Assembly (NCBI RefSeq): GCF_004345025.1
Contig: NZ_CP037745.1
Location: 124,001-188,000, forward strand
Reading direction: 5' to 3'
Length of the DNA: 64,000 nucleotides
From: Rheinheimera sp. D18
GTDB lineage: Bacteria > Pseudomonadota > Gammaproteobacteria > Enterobacterales > Alteromonadaceae
The notes beneath the pieces were generated by a model that had not been told where the DNA came from, searched no databases, and saw nothing but the letters and a program-made list of their open reading frames with translations. A program made the position numbers and the translations under genes. Of the stretch, positions 56,566 to 64,000 are shown one piece after another; within the stretch, counting starts at the first letter, position 1; each line of letters opens with the position of its first letter.

Positions 56566-57924
56566 TTAATACTTTGTTTTGGCGTAAGTTATTGGGTTTG
56601 GTGCTTGGTTCCATAAATTTTGATGTGTGCTTTGGCTAAAAAACTGCTGTGGTTGCCAGCAGCGCGGTAAAAACCGTCGAATCTGGCCGGGCTCCCAGTC
56701 GGCGCTAAGCTGCATTAAAATTTCTTTTAAACGCGCAGTGGGAATAACTGATAGCCGATCACGTGCGGGTTTAAAATATAAATTATGCGCAAGGCTAACC
56801 TGACAATTATGGCCGCCGCGGCGATATTGTAAGTTGCGGCTGACAATGCGGCATAAGGGTTCAGCTAATTTGGCTGGGTATAGCTGGTTTACTATTGCTA
56901 GCTCGTATTTTTCTGCGTAGCCGCTGTCATGCTGAGTAGGTATAAAAGCAATACCATAACCTTGCGGAAAGATACCGACGATATTAATCAGCTGCTGAAC
57001 CCAGTTAGCTGGAAATTGGCCACGATTGACCCCATCTTTTAATAATAAGCTGGCTTTAGGTAGCGCTTCATATTGGTAGCGGTCTCTACCTGGCAGCACA
57101 ATAGAGCTGTACACCTGAGGGAGACTAAGTAAAGGGGCTAGTGGGCCATCCGAGTTAATGCTCTGGCTTAATAACTGTTTAATAAATTTTATATTATTTT
57201 GTTGTTGCAGCTGATGCAGTTGTTGTTCTCGCTTACTGTTACCGCGATAGGGCACAAGTTGTAAAGCCTCATCCAGTAATCGAGCCATTGCCACCTTACT
57301 CGTTGCAAGGTAGCGCTGTCGTTCTTGGTGTTGCATGCTGCGGTTAGCGTCATATTGTCCAGCATAGCCAGTAAGTAGCGTAATAGCATCAATATCCAGT
57401 TGGCCACAATCTAGTAGCATCACCGCTATTATTAGTGGTAGCTGCACGTTTACACGAAAGGGGCAGGTATCGTCGGCAAAGCGGCGAGCAGTATAATGGT
57501 GCAATAACGTGTTATCGGTTAGTAGTTTATGCTCAAGCGCATGCTCAAGTAAACGCAGTGTTAGCGCCGCACGGTATAGTAGTTTGTAACCAAATTGCAG
57601 TTCGCGCCAACGTCTCGGTGAGTCTGGAGCGGTTAATTGCAGACTACCTAATAAACGTGCCGAGCGCACTAAGGTGTCAGCTTGGTTATTACCTTCGCTT
57701 AAGCGCAACACCTTTTCAGCTAAAAAAGTTAATTGCGGCATTAGTTCTGGTTTTGCGATCACGGCATCACTAACCGGCATATTATTAGTCATGCGAATAA
57801 AGTGATGCATATCATTAATTAGGCTGACTAAGCTATCCGCGTCAGCTACCGAAGTAAGTGCCTGTAGCAAGCGTTTTAATTCGCGCATAAAACTGCTGTC
57901 AGCAGACAAAGTTGATGAACGCAA
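56566..57924 (-). CDS. Degenerate HD-GYP-like protein of unknown role
   Basis: The 452-residue protein has no signal peptide or membrane segment. Two parts resemble HD-GYP domains. AVMLLDCGQLDID sits where those enzymes have the LLHDIGK motif (His-Asp changed to Asp-Cys), and FPANWVQQLINIVGIFPQGYGIAFI resembles the usual tail. The HHE and GYP motifs are missing, so cyclic-di-GMP hydrolysis is unlikely. The TTG start has GGAG at 8 bases; an ATG 12 codons later has none. It stands alone between ygiB and the PEP-CTERM gene. Confidence 0.6.
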   Translation of the reverse strand: MRSSTLSADSSFMRELKRLLQALTSVADADSLVSLINDMHHFIRMTNNMPVSDAVIAKPELMPQLTFLAEKVLRLSEGNNQADTLVRSARLLGSLQLTAPDSPRRWRELQFGYKLLYRAALTLRLLEHALEHKLLTDNTLLHHYTARRFADDTCPFRVNVQLPLIIAVMLLDCGQLDIDAITLLTGYAGQYDANRSMQHQERQRYLATSKVAMARLLDEALQLVPYRGNSKREQQLHQLQQQNNIKFIKQLLSQSINSDGPLAPLLSLPQVYSSIVLPGRDRYQYEALPKASLLLKDGVNRGQFPANWVQQLINIVGIFPQGYGIAFIPTQHDSGYAEKYELAIVNQLYPAKLAEPLCRIVSRNLQYRRGGHNCQVSLAHNLYFKPARDRLSVIPTARLKEILMQLSADWEPGQIRRFLPRCWQPQQFFSQSTHQNLWNQAPNPITYAKTKY

Positions 57925-58042
57925 GCAGGCGTCTCCGCGATAAGTTAGGTGCTTACAATACCTGATCTTAGTAGTTGAATAAAGCGACCTGTGTTTTAGC
58001 TAAGCGGTGGCTGTCGTTGCGCATTATTGTCGGGGCAATAAC

Positions 58043-58070
58043 AAAAAAAGCCAGCAAGCTGGCTTTTTTT
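58043..58070 (-). terminator. Intrinsic terminator after the PEP-CTERM gene
   Basis: AGCCAGC and GCTGGCT arms flank AA, with runs of seven A and seven T on either side. It works in both directions but follows the PEP-CTERM gene on the minus strand. Confidence 0.9.
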
Positions 58071-58082
58071 GAGCTAATTAGA

Positions 58083-58895
58083 TTAGCCGAAAATTTTACG
58101 ACGGCTAAGGCCTAATAAACCTGCACCTAATAATAATAAACTCGCCGGTGCTGGCACTTGAGTTGGGCGATTAGACGTGCCAACTACAATGTTATCAAAT
58201 TCAGCAGCGACGCCGGTTGAAGTGAAACGGAAACTGGTAAAACCCGTGCCGGTAAAATCGATATTTACATACACGTTTGAACCCGGTGCGATCTGATTAC
58301 CACTGACACCACCGTTATTGCCTAAAATTTGTGGGCCAGTCAGCGTATCCATTAAATCGCCATTACCATCAAAAAATTCTAAATAGTTATAAACGTCGAT
58401 AGAACCAAAGTACACGCCTAGGTAATTAATACCTGCGCCAGAGGCAAGAATGCTGCTGTAATCAATAGTAATTGATGACGGTAAGCTGCCACCTTCGGCT
58501 GGTGTATAGCCAAAACAGGTGTTGTCGTTAGCTGGTGCAGCAGCATAACCGGCAGAACCCTGGCGAGTGTTAAAGGCATCTGAACCCGACATTGACACTT
58601 GAATTGCTGAGCCAGCAAATAATGAGTTGACCGCACAGCCGCTTTGGCCGCTTTGTTTAACGTCATTATAGGCGGTGCTGCCTGCACCAAAACCTACCAT
58701 TTGCGTAGCGCTGTCAAAGGTTTCAATAAAGAAGCCATTAGCAGGATCTAATAAATTACTTGGGTCGATATAGTTGCTGGTTAAGCCAGAGCCATCAGTA
58801 GCGGCTTGGCCACCGTAGGTAACCATTAATGTGGCTTGCGATGAAAAGCAGGCTAAGGCAGCTGTTGTTAGTAAAATCCGTTTAAAGCTTTTCAT
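58083..58895 (-). CDS. Exported PEP-CTERM sorting-signal protein
   Basis: The 270-residue protein has a signal peptide (about 1-21, ending SSQA) and a middle region that is Gly/Ser/Asn-rich with two Cys. The C-terminal sorting signal has VPAPASLLLLGAGLLGLSRRK: a V-P-x-P motif, a hydrophobic stretch and a basic end. PEP-CTERM proteins are processed by exosortase and kept at the envelope or in the matrix. No exosortase is in the window, so this is an orphan target. Its own function is unknown. Confidence 0.88.
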   Translation of the reverse strand: MKSFKRILLTTAALACFSSQATLMVTYGGQAATDGSGLTSNYIDPSNLLDPANGFFIETFDSATQMVGFGAGSTAYNDVKQSGQSGCAVNSLFAGSAIQVSMSGSDAFNTRQGSAGYAAAPANDNTCFGYTPAEGGSLPSSITIDYSSILASGAGINYLGVYFGSIDVYNYLEFFDGNGDLMDTLTGPQILGNNGGVSGNQIAPGSNVYVNIDFTGTGFTSFRFTSTGVAAEFDNIVVGTSNRPTQVPAPASLLLLGAGLLGLSRRKIFG

Positions 58896-59171
58896 ATAAA
58901 CCTCGGTATAAATTGTGATGCGTTGTGTATTCTAAGCGTGATAGAGCATAATTAATGCCAGAGTTTTAACTGGCTGTATTTTCTGGTTTTGCTTAACTTT
59001 CGTGCCTTACATTTAAATACAATTGTAAACAAAGTCGACAGTGTAAAGTTGGTGCTGGCGTAATGGTTACTCGCAGTGTTCGCACATTTACTGTAAGATA
59101 CGCGCCCTCTGTTTTAGAGACAACTGCAGCTGCGGCAGATATATTTCGCAGCAATAACTGCGGGATATCGC
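58896..59171. other. Divergent intergenic region between the PEP-CTERM gene and rhlE
   Basis: No gene is seen in these 276 bases. Both gene promoters must lie here, but no convincing -35/-10 pair was identified by eye. A short AACTGCAGCTGCGG stretch (around 59122-59135) contains a GCAGCTGC palindrome. Confidence 0.4.
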
Positions 59172-60413
59172 ATGCAATTTACTGATTTAAACCTAGCACC
59201 AGCACTGTTAAAGGCCATTGCTGAAAAAGGCTACACTACACCTTCTCCTATTCAGCAGCAGGCTATTCCTGCGGTGTTAGCTGGCCGAGACTTAATGGCT
59301 GCCGCGCAAACCGGTACTGGCAAAACTGCTGGCTTTACATTGCCATTATTACACTTATTAAATGACGGCCCTAAAGTGCAGCCGAACCAAGTACGGGCAT
59401 TAATTTTAACGCCAACGCGTGAGCTTGCCGCGCAGGTTGCAGAAAGTGTCGCTGTATACGGTAAATATATGCCGTTAAAAAGTACGGTAGTATTTGGTGG
59501 TGTAAAAATTAACCCGCAAATGATGGCGCTGCGCCGTGGCGTTGATATTTTAGTGGCAACACCAGGCCGTTTATTAGACTTGTATCAGCAAAATGCAGTG
59601 CGTTTTACGCAACTGGAAGTGCTGGTATTAGATGAAGCCGACCGTATGTTAGATATGGGCTTTATTAATGATATTAAAAAAGTGCTGGCTTTGTTACCAA
59701 AGAAGCGACAAAACCTGCTGTTTTCGGCCACGTTCTCTGCGGACATTCGTAAATTAGCCAAAGGTTTAGTAAATGATCCGCTGGAAGTATCAGTTAGCCC
59801 AGAAAACACCACGGCGGAGCGCGTAGAGCAGCTTATTTATCCGGTTGATAAAAACCGTAAAGCGGCATTAGTAACCAAGTTAATTCTGGATAATAACTGG
59901 CAACAGGTGCTTATTTTTACCAAAACTAAGCATATGGCGAATAAACTTAGCCTGCATTTAGAAACTGCCGGCATTAATGCTGCGCCTATTCATGGCAATA
60001 AAAGCCAGAATGCGCGCACCAAAGCCTTAGCTGATTTTAAAGCTGGGAAAGTGCGTGCCTTGGTTGCGACTGATATTGCTGCGCGCGGCTTAGATATTGA
60101 TCAGCTGCCGCAGGTTGTAAATTATGAATTACCTAACGTGGCAGAAGACTATGTACATCGTATTGGTCGCACTGGTCGTGCTGGTGCAGCCGGGCATGCT
60201 ATTTCGCTAGTGTGCGCCGATGAAACCAAAGAGCTGGTAGGTATCGAGCGCTTAATTAAGCAACATATTCCACGCGCGCTGTTAGAAGGTTTTGCGCCGG
60301 TAAATACCGTGCCTGAAATAAAGCTTAATACCAAGCCGTATAAACCGAAGAAACCCAAGGTAGCCAAACCGGGCCATCGCGACGGACAGCGGCCGCTGGC
60401 ACGTTCAAGCTAA
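59172..60413 (+). CDS. rhlE: DEAD-box RNA helicase RhlE
   Basis: RhlE unwinds RNA in ribosome maturation and RNA turnover. The 413-residue protein has all helicase motifs: Q motif (SPIQQQAIP), [40 protein letters not shown], and the C-lobe [10 protein letters not shown] and [11 protein letters not shown] short basic tail ([15 protein letters not shown]) follows. It is a typical RhlE in length and motif. It starts at an ATG with GGGAT before it. Confidence 0.95.
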   Translation: MQFTDLNLAPALLKAIAEKGYTTPSPIQQQAIPAVLAGRDLMAAAQTGTGKTAGFTLPLLHLLNDGPKVQPNQVRALILTPTRELAAQVAESVAVYGKYMPLKSTVVFGGVKINPQMMALRRGVDILVATPGRLLDLYQQNAVRFTQLEVLVLDEADRMLDMGFINDIKKVLALLPKKRQNLLFSATFSADIRKLAKGLVNDPLEVSVSPENTTAERVEQLIYPVDKNRKAALVTKLILDNNWQQVLIFTKTKHMANKLSLHLETAGINAAPIHGNKSQNARTKALADFKAGKVRALVATDIAARGLDIDQLPQVVNYELPNVAEDYVHRIGRTGRAGAAGHAISLVCADETKELVGIERLIKQHIPRALLEGFAPVNTVPEIKLNTKPYKPKKPKVAKPGHRDGQRPLARSS

Positions 60414-60481
60414 TACACATACAGCATCGGTTAGCTGGCTCTGGTATAGTAATATTTTACGCAGCCAAGGAGCCAGTATTA

Positions 60482-60943
60482 ATGCAGTTGCAGGTATTAA
60501 CCTTTAACGAATTAAACATTTACACGCTATATAGCTTATTGCAACTACGGGTAGATGTGTTTGTGGTAGAGCAAAATTGCCCTTACCCCGAGCTGGATGA
60601 CAAAGACGTACATCCACAAACCCAGCATATTATTTTGCAAAAAGGCGATAAAGTTCTCGCCTATTCTCGCGTATTAGCACCCGATATTGGTTTTGCTGAT
60701 TTTCCTGCTATCGGCCGTGTCTGTGTTGCGCAAACCGCGCGTCGTTTAGGTTTGGGCCAAGTGCTAATGAGTGAAAGCCTAAAGGTGGTAAATTCTTTAT
60801 GGCCCAATACCGATATTCATATTTCTGCGCAGTGTTACCTGCAACAGTTTTACCAAGAATTGGGCTTTAAGCCTGCCGGCGAGCCTTATTTAGAAGACGA
60901 TATTCCGCATTTAAAAATGATAAAACCGGTTAACATTAGCTAA
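60482..60943 (+). CDS. ElaA-like GNAT acetyltransferase
   Basis: The 153-residue protein is an ElaA-type GNAT: FNELNIYTLYSLLQLRVDVFVVEQNCPYPELDDKD at the start, and IGRVCVAQTARRLGLGQVLM as the acetyl-CoA motif. A YLQQFYQELGFKP motif lies near the end. The substrate is unknown. AAGGAG lies 9 bases before the ATG. It ends inside a terminator. Confidence 0.88.
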   Translation: MQLQVLTFNELNIYTLYSLLQLRVDVFVVEQNCPYPELDDKDVHPQTQHIILQKGDKVLAYSRVLAPDIGFADFPAIGRVCVAQTARRLGLGQVLMSESLKVVNSLWPNTDIHISAQCYLQQFYQELGFKPAGEPYLEDDIPHLKMIKPVNIS

Positions 60944-60953
60944 CCGGTTTTGT
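60922..60953. terminator. Terminator overlapping the end of the acetyltransferase gene
   Basis: AAAACCGGTTA (60922-60932) pairs with TAACCGGTTTT (60941-60951). It spans the last codons of the gene and probably stops both convergent genes. Confidence 0.85.
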
Positions 60954-60971
60954 TGTGCTGCTATTTCTGAA

Positions 60972-63317
60972 TTAAAACTTATAACTTAATGCTAACCACA
61001 GGCTGCGTGCTTTTTCTGTTGTATTGTAATCGGCGGTGCAGTTATAAGTGTCTTGGGTGTCGGCCAATAAACAGGTACGGCTAGATAAATCATCGTCTAA
61101 CAGATTATTAATACGCGCGCTAAAGCTTAACTGATCTGAATACTGATACTTAGCACCTAGGTGCAGTAATTCATAAGATTTGTAATACAGGCTTATGGTT
61201 TCAGGGCCAGTAGGGCCGCTGATATTAGCGGTGCCGCGAAAACGCTCACCACGCACTTCAGCAATCAGTTGCATGCTGAACTCGTCCAGCAACTGCCAGT
61301 TAACTGTAGCGTTAAGCATGTTTTTTGGTGTGCTAACTAAGGGCAAGCCAGCATCACGGCCACTTTTAACTTCACTGTCGGTGTAGGTGTAATTGGCCGT
61401 TAGGCTAATACTGTCGGTAACGTTAAGCTTACCTGATAGCTCAACGCCGCGCGTTTCTGCTTTGTCCACGTTAGCCGCTTGAGTAAAGCTGTTGTAACCA
61501 AGCTCTGCCCAGCCTGGGCCTATATCCACGCAAGGTGTACCTGCTGCGGCCGTTTCGCAGTTTGGCAGGTTGTCTTGATTAATAATTTTGTCGCTAAAAT
61601 CGTTATAGAACAGCGTAATATTACCGCTAAACATATCATTGCTGTAGTAAGCGGCTAGCTCATAGTTTACGCTGGTTTCAGGTTGTAAATCGGGCGTACC
61701 AACAAAAGGGCTAACGCCTTGGCCACCAAAACCGGTAATACCAGAGAATAGCTGGTTAGGCTTAGGTGCTTTATAACCGGTACTTACGCCACCTTTAACC
61801 GTCCATTGTTCAGTTGGTCGGTAGTTTAAGTAAGCACGCGGGCTAAATTGATCACCAAAGATATTATGGTTATCAAAGCGAGCACCTAGGGTAGCGGTAA
61901 ACTCAGGATCAAACTCCCAGCTATCTTCAGCAAAAACGGCTACTTGACGATGGGTTTGGCTGGTACCATCGCGAAAACCGTCGCCATACATACCAAATAC
62001 ACCATCTTCCATTTCGGCGTTAAAGTACTGCGCGCCTAGCACAAAGTAATGATCTTGGTATTGCGACTCCAGTTTGGTATCAATAATTAAGTTATCAATT
62101 TGCAGGGTACGGGTAGGGCGCGGTAAAAATTGCGTCTGTAATTGCTCGGCTAATGCTGGCGTTAAAGCGGGTTTACTCTTACCTTGAGCAATAACTTGCT
62201 GGTTCCATATTGTTTGCAGCTCACCGCGCTCTTCTACGGTAAGCGGTAAAGAGCGGCCAAAGTTTTCACTGCGGCTTTGTGTAATGCTGCTGGTTAGTGT
62301 ACCAAAATCAAACCGGCCAACGTGTGCCAGTATCCATTGCTCTCGCTCTACGCGCTGGTATGGCGTGTAGCCCACCCGAGGTTGGATCACACCTGCACCG
62401 CTAGCACGCCATAAACTAGTTGCACTGTCTAAGGTGCCGGTTTGACCTTCAGTGTTATCGTAACGTTGTTTGGCAATATCGTATTCAAGGCTAATAAATT
62501 GTTGTTCGCTAAGGGCGTAGTTTAACGTGCCGCCTAGGTTCCAGTTTTTTGCTGCAACAATTTTTTTATCGCCAAAGCTACCTTCATCTACCCAAGTAGA
62601 GCCATCAGGCAAAGGCAAGTTTGCACTATAGGTTGGCGCACTTTCATCGCGGTCGTAAATACTACCACGCAGTGCATAGGTTAAGCTGCTCGCGCCAGTT
62701 GGGCCAGTTAGATAAAGGTCAGCTTTTTTGTCATCACCGTATTGGCTATCTTGCTGTAGGTTGCTACTAACGGTAATACTGCCGTGGGTGCTATCTAGCT
62801 GTTTACGCGTAATAATATTAATAACGCCACCAATAGCATCAGCACCATACAGTGTAGACATTGGCCCACGTACTACTTCAATACGTTCAATTGCTTCAAG
62901 CGGTGGCATATACATAAACTGACTGTTGCCAAAGTTATTTGGCCCAATATCACCTACGTCGCTTTGCCGGCGGCCATCAATTAATACCAGCGTATAATCA
63001 GACGGTAAACCGCGCATAGTAATACTAATGTTGCCGTTTTTATCTTGGCCACTGCCGACGTCTATCCCTTCAATATCGCGTAGCGCATCAGCTAAGCTGG
63101 TAAAGGATTTATTTTGTAAATCTTCACGTGTTACTACTGACACACTGGCAGGGGCATCAACCAACTTTTGTTCATAACCTGACGCTGTTACTACAATAAC
63201 TTCTATATTGTGATCCGCTGCTGCCGCGCTGGCTGCAGTTACGCTTTCTGCTTGGGCAAAGGGTAACGAAAAAGCTGCAGCAATGGCACAAGCAACTGTG
63301 GTTAAACGAAACAACAT
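60972..63317 (-). CDS. TonB-dependent siderophore receptor, Fur-controlled
   Basis: The 781-residue protein has a signal peptide ending AQAES, a TonB-box-like IEVIVVTASG, a plug (about 50-170, with ITMRGLPSDYTLVLIDGRR and VVRGPMSTLYGADAIGGVINI) and a barrel ending in LALSYKF. The layout is of the FepA/Cir ferric siderophore class. The ligand is not known. It has an AAGGAGT site at 4 bases before the ATG. A Fur box lies upstream, so expression should rise in iron limitation. It lies downstream of the oxygenase gene on the same strand, with a terminator between. Confidence 0.92.
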   Translation of the reverse strand: MLFRLTTVACAIAAAFSLPFAQAESVTAASAAAADHNIEVIVVTASGYEQKLVDAPASVSVVTREDLQNKSFTSLADALRDIEGIDVGSGQDKNGNISITMRGLPSDYTLVLIDGRRQSDVGDIGPNNFGNSQFMYMPPLEAIERIEVVRGPMSTLYGADAIGGVINIITRKQLDSTHGSITVSSNLQQDSQYGDDKKADLYLTGPTGASSLTYALRGSIYDRDESAPTYSANLPLPDGSTWVDEGSFGDKKIVAAKNWNLGGTLNYALSEQQFISLEYDIAKQRYDNTEGQTGTLDSATSLWRASGAGVIQPRVGYTPYQRVEREQWILAHVGRFDFGTLTSSITQSRSENFGRSLPLTVEERGELQTIWNQQVIAQGKSKPALTPALAEQLQTQFLPRPTRTLQIDNLIIDTKLESQYQDHYFVLGAQYFNAEMEDGVFGMYGDGFRDGTSQTHRQVAVFAEDSWEFDPEFTATLGARFDNHNIFGDQFSPRAYLNYRPTEQWTVKGGVSTGYKAPKPNQLFSGITGFGGQGVSPFVGTPDLQPETSVNYELAAYYSNDMFSGNITLFYNDFSDKIINQDNLPNCETAAAGTPCVDIGPGWAELGYNSFTQAANVDKAETRGVELSGKLNVTDSISLTANYTYTDSEVKSGRDAGLPLVSTPKNMLNATVNWQLLDEFSMQLIAEVRGERFRGTANISGPTGPETISLYYKSYELLHLGAKYQYSDQLSFSARINNLLDDDLSSRTCLLADTQDTYNCTADYNTTEKARSLWLALSYKF

Positions 63318-63384
63318 GGAAACTCCTTGAGGGAAAGGTTTAGCTTAAAGCTGAAATAAATCGCTATGTAAACAATGTGGCGAA

Positions 63385-63399
63385 TGATAATTATTACCA
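63385..63399 (-). promoter_or_regulatory. Fur box upstream of the siderophore receptor
   Basis: TGATAATTATTACCA matches the 7-1-7 Fur consensus TGATAATnATTATCA at all but one position. It lies 68 bases before the receptor start codon. Confidence 0.8.
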
Positions 63400-63485
63400 T
63401 TGAGTAAAGCAACAACAATTGGAATTAATCGTTGAATAAGTAGTGAATTACAGTGGGTAGTTAATTTACTGAAAAATAGGTAGGA

Positions 63486-63515
63486 ATTAAAAGGCTGGCT
63501 GTTAAGTGGCCAGCC
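63486..63515 (-). terminator. Intrinsic terminator of the oxygenase gene
   Basis: GGCTGGC (63493-63499) and GCCAGCC (63509-63515) are perfect arms around 9 bases. On the minus strand the stem is followed by TTTTAATT. Confidence 0.75.
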
Positions 63516-63521
63516 GCCGCT

Positions 63522-64000
63522 TTAGGCTGTTGCTGCGCCGTAAATTTGCTCGGCGTGGTTAAATAGAATCCAGCTGGTAAGAATGTACTTATCGTTTGAT
63601 ATGGGAATGCAGCCACGGTGGGTGTGGGTGAAGTAGGCCGGCGCAATTACCATGCGGCCTGCTTTAGGCTTAATCGACTTTTGCTGGTAATAAAATTCGG
63701 TTTCGCCACCTTCGGCCACGTCGTTTAAATAAAACATAAACAATAGGGCACGATGCAATGGCTCGGTGCTGCCTTGTTGCGGGTAAACTTCGCTGTGCCA
63801 GTAACCATAGTTGCCAACACCGGCTTGGTATTTTTGTGCCTGTATTGGCCCTAACCGATACAGTGCGCGCATAAAATCAACCGCTTTATTTGCCCCCAGC
63901 TCTGCATAATTATCTTGAGTAATAGCCACTGGTTTTCCGGTTTGCGGATGACTAATGGTTAAGCCGACCGGGCCTATTAAGGCAAAATGGTATTTCTTGA
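63522..64000 (-). CDS. 2OG-Fe(II) oxygenase, 5' end outside the window
   Basis: The visible part (158 codons, still open at the window edge) is a prolyl-4-hydroxylase-like double-stranded beta-helix. WHSEVYP gives the first iron His, with Glu rather than the usual Asp at the second position (His-x-Glu). GGETEFYY follows, then HTHRGCIP with the distal His, and YILTSWILF. It probably hydroxylates a peptide or a small molecule with 2-oxoglutarate. An upstream GTG at 63929 is in frame, but the family sequence extends past it, so the real start lies beyond 64000. Confidence 0.75.
   Translation of the reverse strand, partial: KKYHFALIGPVGLTISHPQTGKPVAITQDNYAELGANKAVDFMRALYRLGPIQAQKYQAGVGNYGYWHSEVYPQQGSTEPLHRALLFMFYLNDVAEGGETEFYYQQKSIKPKAGRMVIAPAYFTHTHRGCIPISNDKYILTSWILFNHAEQIYGAATA

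Noticed and set aside
1..64000. CRISPR array, tRNA, rRNA or prophage
   Set aside because: No regularly spaced repeats, no tRNA-like cloverleaf with a CCA end, no rRNA conserved sequence and no integrase or phage structural gene were seen on either strand by reading.

Overview
The window looks like chromosomal DNA of a marine or aquatic gammaproteobacterium of the Alteromonadales type, most like Rheinheimera, Arsukibacterium or Alishewanella. This placement is an inference from gene content and order, not from a search. The supporting signs are a plsB/lexA divergent pair, the tex-greB-ompR-envZ block, a bioH/comF/nfuA neighbourhood, a caa3-type cytochrome c oxidase cluster, several large TonB-dependent receptors, and moderate AT-rich codon use. 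No tRNA, rRNA, CRISPR array or prophage was seen. One insertion sequence is present.

Layout. 1-1.8 kb: 3'-truncated plsB facing lexA, which has two LexA boxes. 2.1-10.3 kb: a complete aa3/caa3 oxidase island with the structural subunits CtaC, CtaD and CtaE, the copper chaperones CtaG and Sco, a SURF1 protein, and the heme A enzymes CtaB and CtaA. It also holds a DUF2909 gene on the opposite strand and a small unknown membrane-anchored protein. 10.3-16.2 kb: a polysaccharide deacetylase, nfuA, an M14 peptidase, comF and bioH. 16.3-18.8 kb: a tiny flagellar-axial-like protein paired with a SprA-related HExxH protein, then a calcineurin-like phosphatase. 19.0-26.3 kb: a TonB-dependent receptor with an in-frame TAA codon, an S9 peptidase and a ToxR-like membrane regulator with a beta-propeller. 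26.4-32.3 kb: tex, greB, ompR, envZ and a hydrolase.

32.5-36.0 kb: stress-type CsbD and BON proteins, then an IS3-family element (34211-35416) that replaced the end of a small gene, then two short genes. 36.2-43.2 kb: an atypical NRAMP-like transporter, cnoX, a single-domain response regulator, a methyltransferase, and a coupled operon of two acyltransferases with a YbdG-like MscS channel. 43.3-46.1 kb: divergent speA and speE for polyamine synthesis. 46.3-54.5 kb: two DUF4124 proteins, a second TonB-dependent receptor, an OmpA-like lipoprotein, proB, a short GlpD-like oxidase and argA. 54.7-58.9 kb: a ygiBC pair, a degenerate HD-GYP-like protein and an orphan PEP-CTERM protein. 59.2-64.0 kb: rhlE, an ElaA-like acetyltransferase, a Fur-boxed TonB-dependent receptor and a partial 2OG-Fe(II) oxygenase.

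Most of the window is housekeeping. The least explained items are the axial-like/SprA-related pair, the degenerate HD-GYP-like protein, the NRAMP-like transporter without the canonical metal-binding motif, the receptor with a premature stop and its peptidase/sensor neighbours, and the paired palindromes before the second receptor. No clearly new multi-gene system could be demonstrated from sequence alone.
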